A stretch of DNA of 47,801 nt from CANKHJ01 sp035556495 (lineage in GTDB: Bacteria; Pseudomonadota; Alphaproteobacteria; Rhizobiales; Xanthobacteraceae): contig DATMEW010000149.1 of assembly GCA_035556495.1 (NCBI GenBank), forward strand, positions 1 through 47,801, read 5' to 3'. Shown here in pieces: positions 1 to 8,203 of this stretch (position 1 is the stretch's first letter; every line of letters begins with the position of its first letter). The notes under the pieces were generated by a model. That model saw nothing but the letters and a program-made list of their open reading frames with translations. It had not been told where the DNA came from and ran no database searches. The position numbers and the translations under genes are program-made.

Positions 1-193
1 TCGCGCGGACATAGCCGCCGAGCTTGATGCAGGTCTCAGTGCCGGGCACATAGAAATAACCAGCGCCGTAGAGATCGCAAATCTTCACGTAAGAGACCGG
101 CTTGGCCTTCACGGGAAGATCGGCAGCCTGCGCCCCGGTGAGGGCCATCAGCCCCGCCGCTCCGCCGAGAAGAAGACTTTTCACTATTTTCAC
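1..193 (-). CDS. Porin (Porin_2 family), N-terminal fragment, runs off left edge
   Basis: Outer-membrane general porin of the Rhizobiales Porin_2 family, which forms trimeric beta-barrels for small hydrophilic solutes. Only the first 64 codons are in the window. They show a signal peptide (basic start, then LLLGGAAGLMAL and an AQA|AD cleavage site) followed by the family's conserved mature start: DLPVKAKPV, a cysteine-flanked stretch (ICDLYGAG ... PGTETC) and KLGGYVRA. The start is a GTG with a GGGGGG ribosome-binding tract seven bases upstream; a second GTG three codons later is possible. The family call is firm from this start; substrate and full length cannot be judged because the gene leaves the window. 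Confidence 0.9.
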   Translation of the reverse strand, partial: MKIVKSLLLGGAAGLMALTGAQAADLPVKAKPVSYVKICDLYGAGYFYVPGTETCIKLGGYVRA

Positions 194-860
194 TACATAT
201 CCCCCCTTTAAGGTGAGCCCCACGTTCGTGAGAAAATCCGCCACCATCGACGAGCTGTCGAAAGTGAACCTGTCCCCATTGCCGCCTGCCACACTCCCGC
301 CTTGCAGCGTCGAGTGAGCGCAAGCAACGACAATTCAACGACGCATCGATAGCGACTTTGGAATCGTCAAAAGGAGTTATGCAGCTATCCGATCTGAGAA
401 CGATGCGACAATGTAACGCAAGAAAGATTCAGATCCGACAAAATCCGCCGCAAGTCCGCGATAAGTCATTGAATAACAATGGCGAACATTTATGCCACAC
501 CTCGTGAGAAATGATAGCAGCGCCGTGTTTCTTCGAGATGACATCGTGATGTTATTTCACAGATTGAATTGCGATTATTCCGCTCCAGCGAGATGACGTT
601 ATGCGCCGATAGCTCATCGCTCTCGACAACTGTGACGGCGGCCTGCACTGCACAAATTCCGGCAAGCATGAAATACAGACGGTGAATGTTATTCCTGCAT
701 GCCGCTGCATCAGGCGGGCCTTGCATGAAGCAATGCTCCATCTCGCTCTAGCCAACACAGTCAAACGTCATAACTTCATCGGAAAATTTTGCGCGCCGGC
801 GCCCCTGCCGGCAGGACAGCCCTATCCGGCAAGATTCTCGAACCGAGGCCCGCAAGCTGC
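194..860. other. Long non-coding stretch between porin and nhaA
   Basis: About 670 bases with no convincing gene. It is more AT-rich than its surroundings. Short open frames on both strands lack ribosome-binding sites and recognisable protein motifs. The left part should carry the porin promoter and a long 5' leader, as is usual for rhizobial porins; the right part should carry the nhaA promoter. A 12-base palindrome (CCTGCCGGCAGG) lies near 806-819. A small RNA could be present but I cannot point to one. Confidence 0.5.
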
Positions 861-863
861 CAC

Positions 864-942
864 GGGAAAGGCTTGGCTCCCTCTCCTGAGCCAGTTATCC
901 TGAGGGCATGGCGTGTGCTGCGTGCGCCGGGGAGCCTTCCCC
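864..942 (+). promoter_or_regulatory. Structured leader of nhaA, candidate cation riboswitch
   Basis: Seen on paper: a long-range helix P1 (864-873 with 933-941, nine pairs and one bulged A) encloses a hairpin P2 (TGGCTC 874-879 with GAGCCA 888-893). The P2 loop (CCTC, 880-883) can pair with GAGG (902-905) to form a pseudoknot, and GGCG/CGCC (910-913, 925-928) can form a third stem. A short hairpin GGGGA-GCCT-TCCCC (929-942) would use the 3' strand of P1 and so excludes it, as in a switch. The element ends 37 bases before the nhaA start. Known: the nhaA-I and nhaA-II RNA motifs sit in front of nhaA genes and nhaA-I responds to Li+/Na+. I infer membership of such a class from context and fold; I cannot check the consensus here. 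Confidence 0.5.
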
Positions 943-978
943 TATACGGAGATTTGTCGGCACCTCGCGGGGCGGATC

Positions 979-2193
979 ATGTCTTCGAAAGCGCACTCTG
1001 AGCGGCCGGCCGGCCGCATCCGCAATACCCTTCGCAAGTTTCTGGATAACGCCGCGTCCGGCGGCCTCGTTCTCATGGCGGTGGCCGCGCTGGCCATTCT
1101 CATCGCCAATTCGCCGCTGGGGCCGGCCTATTTCAGCCTGCTGAAAATCCATATCGGCCCGCTGAGCCTGCTGCACTGGATCAATGACGCTCTGATGGCG
1201 CTGTTCTTCCTGATGGTCGGGCTGGAGATCAAGCGCGAGATGCTGGACGGCCAGCTTTCGAGCTGGCCCCGCCGCATCCTGCCCGGCGTTGCCGCAGCGG
1301 CGGGCATGGCTGTCCCGGCACTGATCTATCTTGCATTCAACAGCGGGCATCCCGAAACCGCCCGGGGCTGGGCCATTCCTGCCGCGACCGATATTGCCTT
1401 CGCCCTCGGCGTGCTGTCGCTGCTGGGACCGCGCGTGCCGGTCTCGCTCAAGATCTTCCTTGCGGCGCTCGCCATCCTCGATGACCTCGGCGCGGTGATC
1501 GTGATCGCCATCTTCTATACGAGCGATCTCTCGGTCCCCTATCTGATCGGCGCCGGCATCGTTTTCGGCATTCTGATGCTGCTCAACCGTGGACGGATAA
1601 ACAGCCTGAGCCTTTATCTTCTGCTCGGTGCGCTGCTCTGGCTGCTGGTGTTCTGCTCGGGCGTCCATGCGACCATCGCTGGCGTGCTGCTGGCGCTGAC
1701 CATTCCGATCCGACTGACACCGGGAACGCCGGAAGCCGCGCCGGCGACCTCCCCGCTTCATCGCCTGGAACAGGCGCTGCACGTTCCGGTCGCCTTCATC
1801 GTCGTGCCGATCTTCGGATTTGCCAACGCCGGCGTGTCCTTTGCGGGCGCAACCCTTGAGACCTTCACCGATCCGCTGACCATGGGCGTGGCCATGGGTC
1901 TCGTGCTTGGCAAGTTGATCGGCGTTTTCGGCGCGATTCTTCTCATGGTGCGGCTGAGACTGGCCGACCTGCCGGCCGGCGCCAGTTGGATGCAGGCTTT
2001 CGGAGTCGCGCTGCTCTGCGGCATCGGCTTCACCATGAGCCTGTTCATCGGCATGCTCGCCTTCGATGACCCGCTGCTGCAAAGCGAGGTGAAATTCGGC
2101 ATCCTCACCGGCTCGCTCATAGCAGGCATTGCCGGCTTTCTGGTGCTGAGATTCAGCCATCGGGAGCGGATCGAGCCGCAGCCGGCAACCTGA
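979..2193 (+). CDS. nhaA: Na+/H+ antiporter NhaA
   Basis: Inner-membrane antiporter that expels Na+ (or Li+) in exchange for protons, important for salt and alkaline-pH tolerance. 404 residues, the usual family length, with about a dozen hydrophobic segments. The ion-binding residues are visible: D138 in TDIAFALG and the paired D168-D169 in ILDDLGAV, matching D133, D163 and D164 of the E. coli protein. The ATG is preceded by GGGGCGG; an upstream in-frame start at 913 would add 22 residues of non-conserved sequence and fall inside the structured leader, so it was not used. Single-gene unit; the leader suggests control by cations at the RNA level. Confidence 0.96.
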   Translation: MSSKAHSERPAGRIRNTLRKFLDNAASGGLVLMAVAALAILIANSPLGPAYFSLLKIHIGPLSLLHWINDALMALFFLMVGLEIKREMLDGQLSSWPRRILPGVAAAAGMAVPALIYLAFNSGHPETARGWAIPAATDIAFALGVLSLLGPRVPVSLKIFLAALAILDDLGAVIVIAIFYTSDLSVPYLIGAGIVFGILMLLNRGRINSLSLYLLLGALLWLLVFCSGVHATIAGVLLALTIPIRLTPGTPEAAPATSPLHRLEQALHVPVAFIVVPIFGFANAGVSFAGATLETFTDPLTMGVAMGLVLGKLIGVFGAILLMVRLRLADLPAGASWMQAFGVALLCGIGFTMSLFIGMLAFDDPLLQSEVKFGILTGSLIAGIAGFLVLRFSHRERIEPQPAT

Positions 2194-2282
2194 AAAGCTG
2201 CTGGGCCTTTGCCATGGCGACTGCGCGGTCGGCCTCTGCCAACTGAGGCGGTTCAACCGAGCCAGGTCAGCGGGGCAATCAG

Positions 2283-2299
2283 TCTAGAATACATCTAAA
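2283..2299. promoter_or_regulatory. Candidate Irr box (iron control element)
   Basis: TCTAGAATACATCTAAA matches the rhizobial iron control element TTTAGAA-N3-TTCTAAA at all but two positions and is nearly palindromic. It lies about 80-100 bases before the broken heme-receptor gene, where an Irr-controlled promoter would be expected. Irr is the heme-responsive iron regulator of Rhizobiales; binding here is inferred from the motif alone. Confidence 0.55.
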
Positions 2300-2352
2300 T
2301 GATTGATCATGCAGGAAATTTCCGACTGACATAGCTATGGTCCGGTGGGGTT

Positions 2353-4080
2353 GGCGTTGCTTTCAAGGAAGGCGGCCTGATGGCTGCATCGACAATCCCT
2401 GCTAGGGACTGCACTTCGTATCGTCGGATCGCAAGCACGACGACCACCCGCCAGGTATCGGGAGTCATGTCGCCGCGACAGGCGCTGAACGTGATGCTGG
2501 GCGGCACCGGCATCACGATCCGCATCACCGGACCCGCCTCGGCAGCTTTGACCGGTCCGGCCGTCACAGGTTCGACACAGCCCCCCCGATCCGGAAGAGG
2601 CGCTTGTGCTGGACACGATCAACATCGGCGGCGGCGCTGGGCCGATTGGCGCTGCCGACAAACCCTATGAAACCGCAGGCTCACTATCCCATATCTCGCG
2701 AGAAGACATCGACCGCGTTCCACCGGTCTCCACCAGCGACGTGTTCGGCACCACGCCGGGCGTCATTTCAGCCGGCGGCCATTCGGGCATATCGATCAAT
2801 CCGAACATCCGTGGCCTTCAAGGCATGGGGCGCGTCAACACCACCGTGGACGGCGCCCGGCAGACGTCAAGCTCCTACCGTGGCTATAGCGGCAACCGGG
2901 ACGAGGTCTTCGTCGATCCCGACATGATCGGCGGCGTCGATATCTCCAAGGGGCCAAGCGAAAGCGTCGAGACCGGCACGATCGCGGGGACGATCAACTT
3001 CCGCACCCTTGAGGCGAGAGATATCGTCAAGGACGGCGACAGCCACGGGGTCCGCTTCAGAACCAGCCTGGACACCAGCACCATTGCGCCACGGCCGCCC
3101 AGCATGTTCCCGACCTTGTGCCGGACCAGACGGCGCAGTCCCGCGAGTCGATCTTCAACGGAGCCATGTATTCAGGCAGCTTTGCCGTGGCCGCGATGAA
3201 GGAGAATTACGAATACGTGCTGGCCTATTTCAAGCGCGATCAAGGCAACTATTTCGTCGGCACGAGGGTGCCGGACGGCATCGCCTTCAGAACCGGCAAT
3301 CAGACCTGGGGCAATAGGTATGCCAATGCCAGGGTGCCGGCGGGCACGGAAGCCTTCAACACATCGGAGAACACCGATTCCTTCCTGGCCAAGGGAAAAG
3401 TGAAATGGGGGGACGGCCATTCGCTGGAGCTGGGATACCTGCATTTCGGGTCCGACTATGGCGAGATCAGCGAATTCAACATTGCCCCCACCGGGCTGTT
3501 CGCCGTCTATGGCCAGCTTCCGCTGCTGGCGATGCGGGTCGGGACCTATACGGCCAAGTACCGCTATCAGCCGTCAGACAATCCACTCCTGAACGTCCGC
3601 GCCAATCTTTGGCACAGCGACCTCGGCGCGAATATGGAATCAGGACGACAGGCGGGGACATCGGCAACATCTCGACCTTCTCGACTCCGCTCGGGAAATT
3701 GATCTGGGATAATGGCGCGGAGATGGTCCGCGAACATGCGCGGTCGGACCAGTATCCGACCACGATCACCGGCTCCGGAGGCTGGATGACCCCGGGCCCG
3801 ACAGGCCAGCGCCTGCTCCGCGGCGCTTTCACCAAAGCAACCCTGAAGCCGTTCGACTGGCTCTCGCTCTCGGCAGGGGGCCGTTACGACCAGCACGAGT
3901 CGAAGGGTGAAGGATATCTCGCCAAGTTTCAATGCGGAGGTTGTGGTGACACCGCTGGAAGGCTTCCTTCCTTGACGGAATCAGGCTGGGCAATGTGCGC
4001 TCGGGCGTGACATCGTCCTATTCCTATCAAACGATCGCGGGATATACACCCGATCCGCGGCCGGGCCGTCCCGACAAGCG
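2353..4080 (+). pseudogene. TonB-dependent heme/hemoglobin receptor, broken by several frameshifts
   Basis: Remains of an outer-membrane heme receptor. In order: a piece of an STN (secretin/TonB N-terminal) domain around RQVSGVMSPRQALNVMLGG; a plug domain in another frame (TINIGGG ... DVFGTTPGVISAGG ... INPNIRGLQG ... VNTTVDGARQ); then barrel strands (e.g. ANLWHSDLG, FDWLSLSAGGRYDQHESKG) in two further frames. The frame changes fall at a run of seven C (2581-2587), near 3090, near 3640 and around 3930-3975, so no single frame covers more than about 200 residues. The last third of the barrel, including the conserved C-terminal strand, is missing. Plug and barrel motifs match the hemoglobin-receptor subfamily. 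With four or more lesions it is very unlikely to give a functional receptor. Confidence 0.88.
2581..2587. repeat. C7 homopolymer at the first frameshift of the heme receptor
   Basis: Seven consecutive C. The STN-domain frame enters the run and the plug-domain frame leaves it; removing one C would join them as a continuous PPDPEEALVLDTINI reading. This marks the likely site of a single-base insertion. Confidence 0.8.
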
Positions 4081-4392
4081 GCCACTCCACCCGCGTTTAC
4101 GCCGGTTTCCGAGGTGGATGTGCTCACCGCGCTTGGCTGGCTCTATGTCGCGGAAGGCTCCAATCTCGGCGCAGCGTTCTTGCTGAAGGAAGCAATCAAG
4201 CTCGGCCTCAACGATGGATTCGGCGTGCGGCATCTGGCAGCCGCCCCTGAAGGCCGCGGTCTGCACTGGAAGACTTTCACGGCGGCGCTCGATACAGTGG
4301 CGCTGACGCCGGAGGAAGAGCAGCGAGTGGTAGCCGGCGCAAAAGCTGCCTTTGCGCGGGTGCAGCACGCCGTCGATTACAGCTTCGGCTGA
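4081..4392 (+). pseudogene. Heme oxygenase, C-terminal remnant
   Basis: About 100 residues matching the C-terminal half of a biliverdin-producing heme oxygenase (bacteriophytochrome-associated/HemO-like family, usually near 200 residues). The diagnostic distal-helix sequence LGWLYVAEGSNLGAAFLLK is intact and the frame runs on to a normal end (AVDYSFG). The N-terminal half, with the proximal histidine that binds heme iron, is absent. Upstream DNA passes straight into receptor debris, so a deletion probably joined the two genes. In related bacteria heme oxygenase genes often sit beside heme receptors and a DUF454 gene, as here. A GTG at 4114 could in principle start a 92-residue product, but it would lack the heme ligand. 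Confidence 0.85.
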
Positions 4393-4554
4393 TAACCGGA
4401 AGTGCGCTTACCGCCGCTATCGGATTCACAGGCTTTCAACAGCCGCAGCGGTTGCAACGCAGTTCAAACGGCCTTTCGCCATTGGCGCGCGAGGAAGATT
4501 GGTCGTCCTCCGTGGCATTGCAACCGTAGTTGCGAAGGGAGCCGGACCGAAGAG

Positions 4555-4938
4555 ATGGTGAGCAGAAGCAGAAAAGCCGCTTTCCTGGCGCTTGGCATGC
4601 TGATGCTGGGATTGGGCGTTATCGGCGCATTTCTTCCGGTGATGCCCACCACCATCTTCATCATTCTCGCGGCATGGTGCTTCGGCCGCTCTTCTCCGCG
4701 CCTGGAAACATGGCTGCTTCATCACCCTGTTTTCGGGCCATCGCTGCGGCAATGGCGAGAACAGGGGAGCATCCCCACGCCTATCAAGATTATCGCGGTG
4801 ACCGGAATGGTTGCAGGCTATGCGATATTCTGGATCACCTGTTCGCCTGCGCCTTGGCTGGCGTTGGCAGTCGGCGCGGCCATGGTCGCCGCAGGCATCT
4901 ATGTGGTGACAAGACCGGCGCCGGTTGGGATTACATAG
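4555..4938 (+). CDS. DUF454 (YbaN-type) inner-membrane protein
   Basis: Small integral membrane protein, 127 residues, of unknown biochemical function. The DUF454 signature is visible: LGLGVIGAFLPVMPTTIFIILAAWCFGRSSPRLETWLLHHPVFGPSLRQWREQG, given here only as a landmark from about residue 18 to 71 and split by two predicted membrane helices; two more helices follow. The start ATG was chosen because it opens the family's conserved N-terminus (MVSRSRKAAF); a GTG directly after it is an alternative. It lies 160 bases after the heme-oxygenase remnant. Genes of this family are often near heme oxygenases in Rhizobiales, so it may be the one intact survivor of a heme-use operon. Function beyond membrane location is not known. 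Confidence 0.88.
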   Translation: MVSRSRKAAFLALGMLMLGLGVIGAFLPVMPTTIFIILAAWCFGRSSPRLETWLLHHPVFGPSLRQWREQGSIPTPIKIIAVTGMVAGYAIFWITCSPAPWLALAVGAAMVAAGIYVVTRPAPVGIT

Positions 4939-5313
4939 AATCCCTCCCTTCCTCCGGCTCTTCAGATCTCCCGACAGACCCCGGCAGGCGTCCCGATGAG
5001 CTTCCGGCAGGCGTTCGGAGAAGGCGCACACCCCGATCCCATCGCCGCCGCGGTCCCAATGCCCCGCCGTGGTTTTCCCCGGCGGCATCAGTCGCGCCAG
5101 ACGGGTGGATCAGATTTCTTTCGGAAACCGCGATCCCGCCGAAACTATACTGATGCGAGGCCGTCCCGTTTCCCGCGGGGCCGGCGTCTTTGTCCGTCGG
5201 GTAGCGGGTCGGGGATGCGGGGGTGCCTGGCGGCCACGGTGAGGTCCCGCCCGATCTGAGCGAGTTATAAGGCTCGCCGACGCTAACTTGTGGCCAGCCC
5301 TGTGGCGAAAAGC
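4939..5313. other. Non-coding stretch between the DUF454 gene and tRNA-Pro
   Basis: No gene with support. Open frames here are GC-driven and without motifs or ribosome-binding sites. A GC-rich inverted repeat around 5059-5088 (CCCCGCCG ... CGGCGG) may help end the DUF454 transcript, but it has no T run. Confidence 0.5.
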
Positions 5314-5346
5314 AAAAGAGCGACGCAAATCTGCGCCGCTCTTTTT
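5314..5346 (-). terminator. Rho-independent terminator of tRNA-Pro
   Basis: Near-perfect hairpin: AAAAGAGCG-A-CGCA pairs with TGCG-C-CGCTCTTTT around a four-base loop. On the minus strand it ends in a T-rich tract and lies 35-67 bases after the tRNA 3' end. Confidence 0.8.
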
Positions 5347-5380
5347 GCGAGAAACACCCGTCCGACGGGCATTTTTTGAA

Positions 5381-5457
5381 TGGTCGGAGTGATAGGATTT
5401 GAACCTACGACCCCCTCGTCCCGAACGAGGTGCTCTACCAGGCTGAGCCACACTCCG
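5381..5457 (-). tRNA. tRNA-Pro (anticodon CGG)
   Basis: 77-nt tRNA with encoded CCA. The acceptor stem CGGAGTG/CACTCCG, D arm (GGCTCAGCCTGGTAGAGC), anticodon stem CCTCG/CGAGG around loop TTCGGGA, and T arm (GTAGGTTCAAATCCTAT) are all present. The anticodon CGG reads CCG proline codons, which are abundant in a GC-rich genome. It has its own promoter upstream and a terminator downstream, so it is a single-gene unit. Confidence 0.97.
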
Positions 5458-5469
5458 ACAGTGCGCGGA

Positions 5470-5498
5470 CTTATAGCCATCGGACCGGGCAGCCGCAA
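5470..5498 (-). promoter_or_regulatory. Promoter of tRNA-Pro
   Basis: On the minus strand TTGCGG (-35) and TATAAG (-10) are 17 bases apart, and the -10 ends 12 bases before the first tRNA base. This is a good vegetative-sigma-factor promoter for this GC content. Confidence 0.65.
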
Positions 5499-5592
5499 GG
5501 CCGGGCGGCGCGGATTTGTCGCTTCAGTGAAACTGTCCCCCGTGACCACTCTCCGGCTTGTGCCGCCGCCGCGAAGCCGCCATGAACCTTTC

Positions 5593-6582
5593 ATGCCGCA
5601 GTCCCCGCAGTCCCCGTCCGCCACCCGGCTCACCCCCGCCACTCCGGTGGCCGTGGATGAGGCCGCCCGCCTGCTGCGCGCCGGCGGCCTCGTCGCGCTG
5701 CCGACCGAGACCGTCTACGGCCTCGCCGCAGACGCGACGAATGGCGCTGCCGTCGCCCGGATCTACGCCGCCAAGGGGCGGCCGAGCTTCAACCCGCTGA
5801 TCGCCCATGTGGCGGATATCGCCGCCGCCGAGCGCCTCGCCCGATTCGCCCCGGACGCGGCGACGCTTGCGCGAGCTTTCTGGCCGGGTCCGCTGACGCT
5901 GGTGCTGCCGAAGGCCGGAACCGGCGGGGTCTCGGACCTCGCCACCGCCGGCCTCGATTCCGTCGCCCTGCGGATTCCGGACCATCCGGTGGCGCGCGCC
6001 CTGCTGGAGGCATTTGGCGCGCCGCTCGTCGCCCCTTCGGCAAACCGGTCCGGCCATGTCTCACCGACCACGGCGGCCCATGTGCTGGCGGATCTGGAGG
6101 GCCGCGTGGATCTCATCCTCGATGCCGGCCCGACTCGTGTCGGCGTCGAATCCACCATCGTCGCCTGCCTCGACGAGCCCGTCCTGCTGCGTCCGGGCGG
6201 CATCTCCCGTGCCGAGATCGAACGGGTTCTGGGAAAGCCCCTTGCCGACGCCGCGCCTGTGGCGGCCGACGCGCCGCCCGCCCCCGGCCTGCTTGCCTCC
6301 CACTACGCACCGCACGCGCCCCTGACGCTCGATATCCGGGACTGGTCGCCGGACGATGCCGTGCTCGCCTTCGGACCGCTGCCGGCGAATGCGCCTCCCG
6401 CCGCCATGCTGCTGAACCTGTCCCCGAGCGGCGACCTGGTCGAGGCCGCCGCCAGCCTGTTCTCGCATCTGCGCCAGCTCGATGCCTCCGGCGCACCGCG
6501 GATCGTCGCAATGCCGGTGCCTGATGGCGGGCTGGGAGAAGCGATCAACGACCGGCTTCGGCGCGCCGCCGCGCCGCGGTGA
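5593..6582 (+). CDS. L-threonylcarbamoyladenylate synthase (Sua5/YrdC/YciO)
   Basis: Makes threonylcarbamoyl-AMP from threonine, bicarbonate and ATP, the first step of the t6A modification at position 37 of ANN-decoding tRNAs. 329 residues in two parts: the YrdC-type catalytic domain (about 15-200), with LPTETVYGLAADA, the KGRPSFNPL nucleotide-binding motif at 61-69 and APSANRSGHVSPTTA, then a C-terminal Sua5 domain (PPAPGLLASHYAPHAPL onward). That makes it the longer Sua5 type and not the single-domain TsaC. The ATG used opens the sequence PQSPQSPSATRL; an open frame continues upstream into the tRNA gene and cannot be coding. The next gene follows after 81 bases in the same direction. Confidence 0.93.
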   Translation: MPQSPQSPSATRLTPATPVAVDEAARLLRAGGLVALPTETVYGLAADATNGAAVARIYAAKGRPSFNPLIAHVADIAAAERLARFAPDAATLARAFWPGPLTLVLPKAGTGGVSDLATAGLDSVALRIPDHPVARALLEAFGAPLVAPSANRSGHVSPTTAAHVLADLEGRVDLILDAGPTRVGVESTIVACLDEPVLLRPGGISRAEIERVLGKPLADAAPVAADAPPAPGLLASHYAPHAPLTLDIRDWSPDDAVLAFGPLPANAPPAAMLLNLSPSGDLVEAAASLFSHLRQLDASGAPRIVAMPVPDGGLGEAINDRLRRAAAPR

Positions 6583-6663
6583 GGCTTTTCCGAGCCGGCC
6601 CTGATTGATACGATGCCGCAGGACGCTGCGAGCGCCGCCATGCCCTACCTGAGAGAAACGCCG

Positions 6664-8091
6664 ATGAACGTCGCCGAGAAGCCCGCGCAATTCGTCTCCC
6701 CCGACCTCGTCGCCCGTTTCACGCAGATCGTGGGCGAGAAATTCGCCATCACCGACAAGGACGCCCAGGCGCCCTATCTGGTCGAACAGCGCTACATGTA
6801 TCCGGCCCATTCAGCCGTGATCCTGCGGCCGGGCTCGACGGCGGAAGTCTCCGCCATCTTGAAGCTCGCCAACGAGACCGGCACCGCCATCGTGCCTCAG
6901 GGCGGCAATACCGGCCTTGTCGGCGGCCAGACGCCCCATCACGGCGAGGTGCTGCTCTCGCTCAACCGCATGACCGCAATCCGCGAGATCGACGTCGCCT
7001 CCAACACCATGACCTGCGAAGCGGGCGTGACGCTGGGCGCGGCCCGCGCCGCGGCCGACGCGGCGGACCGGCTCTATCCGCTGCTGCTGCCCTCGGAGGG
7101 AAGCTGCACCGTGGGCGGCAATCTCTCCACCAATGCCGGCGGCACCCAGGCGCTGTCCTACGGCATCGCGCGCCAGCAGGCGCTCGGCCTCGAAGTGGTG
7201 CTGGCCGACGGCCGCGTGCTGAACAACCTCAACAAGCTCAAGAAGGACAACACGGGCTACGACCTCAAGAACCTGTTCATCGGCGCGGAAGGTACCCTCG
7301 GCATCATCACCGCCGCCGTGCTGCGGCTGATTCCAAAGCCCCGTTCGGTCGAAACCGCCTATGTCGGCGTTGAGTCGCCCGAATCGGCTCTTGAGCTGCT
7401 GATGCTGGCGAACAGCATGACCACGGAGATCACCAGCTTCGAGATCATGTTCCGGCAGGGCATCGACGTGGTGCTGACCCATATGAGCGGCTGCCGCGAC
7501 CCGCTGCCGACCCGGCATCCGTGGTATGTGCTGATCGAACTGTCGTCCCAGAGCGCCACCGGCCTGCGCGAGCGGATGGAGGAGATTCTCGGCGCCGGCA
7601 TGGAGCGCGGCCTCGTCATCGACGCCACCATCGCCGACAGCATCGACCAGCAGAAGGCTTTCTGGCGCGTGCGCGAATTGTTCGGCGACGCCCAGCGCGC
7701 CGATGGCGCCTCCATCAAGCACGACGTCTCGGTGCCGGTCGCGCAGGTACCGCGCTTCCTGCGCGAGGCCGGCGAGGCGGTGCAGAAGGTCTCACCCGGC
7801 GCGCGGCCGATGCCCTTCGGCCATCTCGGCGACGGCAACATCCATTACAACGTGCAGCAGGCCATCGGCGGCGACGGCAAAGCCTTCCTTGCGCAATGGG
7901 ATGTGGTCAACGATGCGGTGTTCGATGTCGTCATGTCGCTCGGCGGCTCAATCTCGGCCGAACATGGCATCGGCGTGATGAAGCGCGACCACCTGCCCAA
8001 GGTGAAGGACCCCGTCGCCTACGACCTGATGAAGACCCTGAAGCAGACGCTGGACCCCAATGGCATTCTCAATCCCGGCAAAGTGCTCTGA
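6664..8091 (+). CDS. FAD-linked D-2-hydroxyacid dehydrogenase (D-2-hydroxyglutarate dehydrogenase-like)
   Basis: Flavoenzyme oxidising a D-2-hydroxyacid to a 2-ketoacid; the closest family type is D-2-hydroxyglutarate dehydrogenase, with D-lactate also possible. 475 residues. The N-terminal FAD_binding_4 domain has the diphosphate loop VPQGGNTGLVGGQTP (about 78-91) and CTVGGNLSTNAGG. The C-terminal FAD-oxidase domain carries the metal/substrate motif FGHLGDGNIHYN and ends with SAEHGIGVMKRDHL and LDPNGILNPGK. The start ATG has a GAGAGAAA ribosome site; an earlier in-frame ATG at 6613 would add 17 non-conserved residues. In serine-synthesising bacteria such enzymes remove D-2-hydroxyglutarate made by SerA; that role is inferred from the family. 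Confidence 0.9.
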   Translation: MNVAEKPAQFVSPDLVARFTQIVGEKFAITDKDAQAPYLVEQRYMYPAHSAVILRPGSTAEVSAILKLANETGTAIVPQGGNTGLVGGQTPHHGEVLLSLNRMTAIREIDVASNTMTCEAGVTLGAARAAADAADRLYPLLLPSEGSCTVGGNLSTNAGGTQALSYGIARQQALGLEVVLADGRVLNNLNKLKKDNTGYDLKNLFIGAEGTLGIITAAVLRLIPKPRSVETAYVGVESPESALELLMLANSMTTEITSFEIMFRQGIDVVLTHMSGCRDPLPTRHPWYVLIELSSQSATGLRERMEEILGAGMERGLVIDATIADSIDQQKAFWRVRELFGDAQRADGASIKHDVSVPVAQVPRFLREAGEAVQKVSPGARPMPFGHLGDGNIHYNVQQAIGGDGKAFLAQWDVVNDAVFDVVMSLGGSISAEHGIGVMKRDHLPKVKDPVAYDLMKTLKQTLDPNGILNPGKVL

Positions 8092-8170
8092 GGGGTACGC
8101 TATCCGGACGGGCGCGGCGCCGGAGGCAGCCTGTTGAGACACCCCGAAAAGCGCGCTCCGAACGGCAAAT

Positions 8171-8203
8171 CTGCCTGCTCTAGAATCCTGCCTGCTCTAG
8201 AAT
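8171..8203. repeat. Short tandem duplication at the SRAP gene end
   Basis: CTGCCTGCTCTAGAAT occurs twice (8171-8186 and 8188-8203) with a period of 17 bases. The second copy holds the SRAP stop codon, so the duplication places a spare copy of the gene's last bases just after it. Confidence 0.85.

Noticed and set aside
490..764. Short minus-strand frames in the porin-nhaA gap
   Set aside because: Two overlapping frames, no ribosome site, no conserved pattern; not reported as genes.
895..2256. A 453-codon open frame on the minus strand
   Set aside because: Exactly antisense to nhaA; composition (Gln/Arg/His/Ala-rich) is the usual shadow of a GC-rich gene, with no motifs.
4111..4392. Heme-oxygenase remnant as a functional short protein
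   Set aside because: The half carrying the heme-ligating histidine is missing and upstream sequence is receptor debris.
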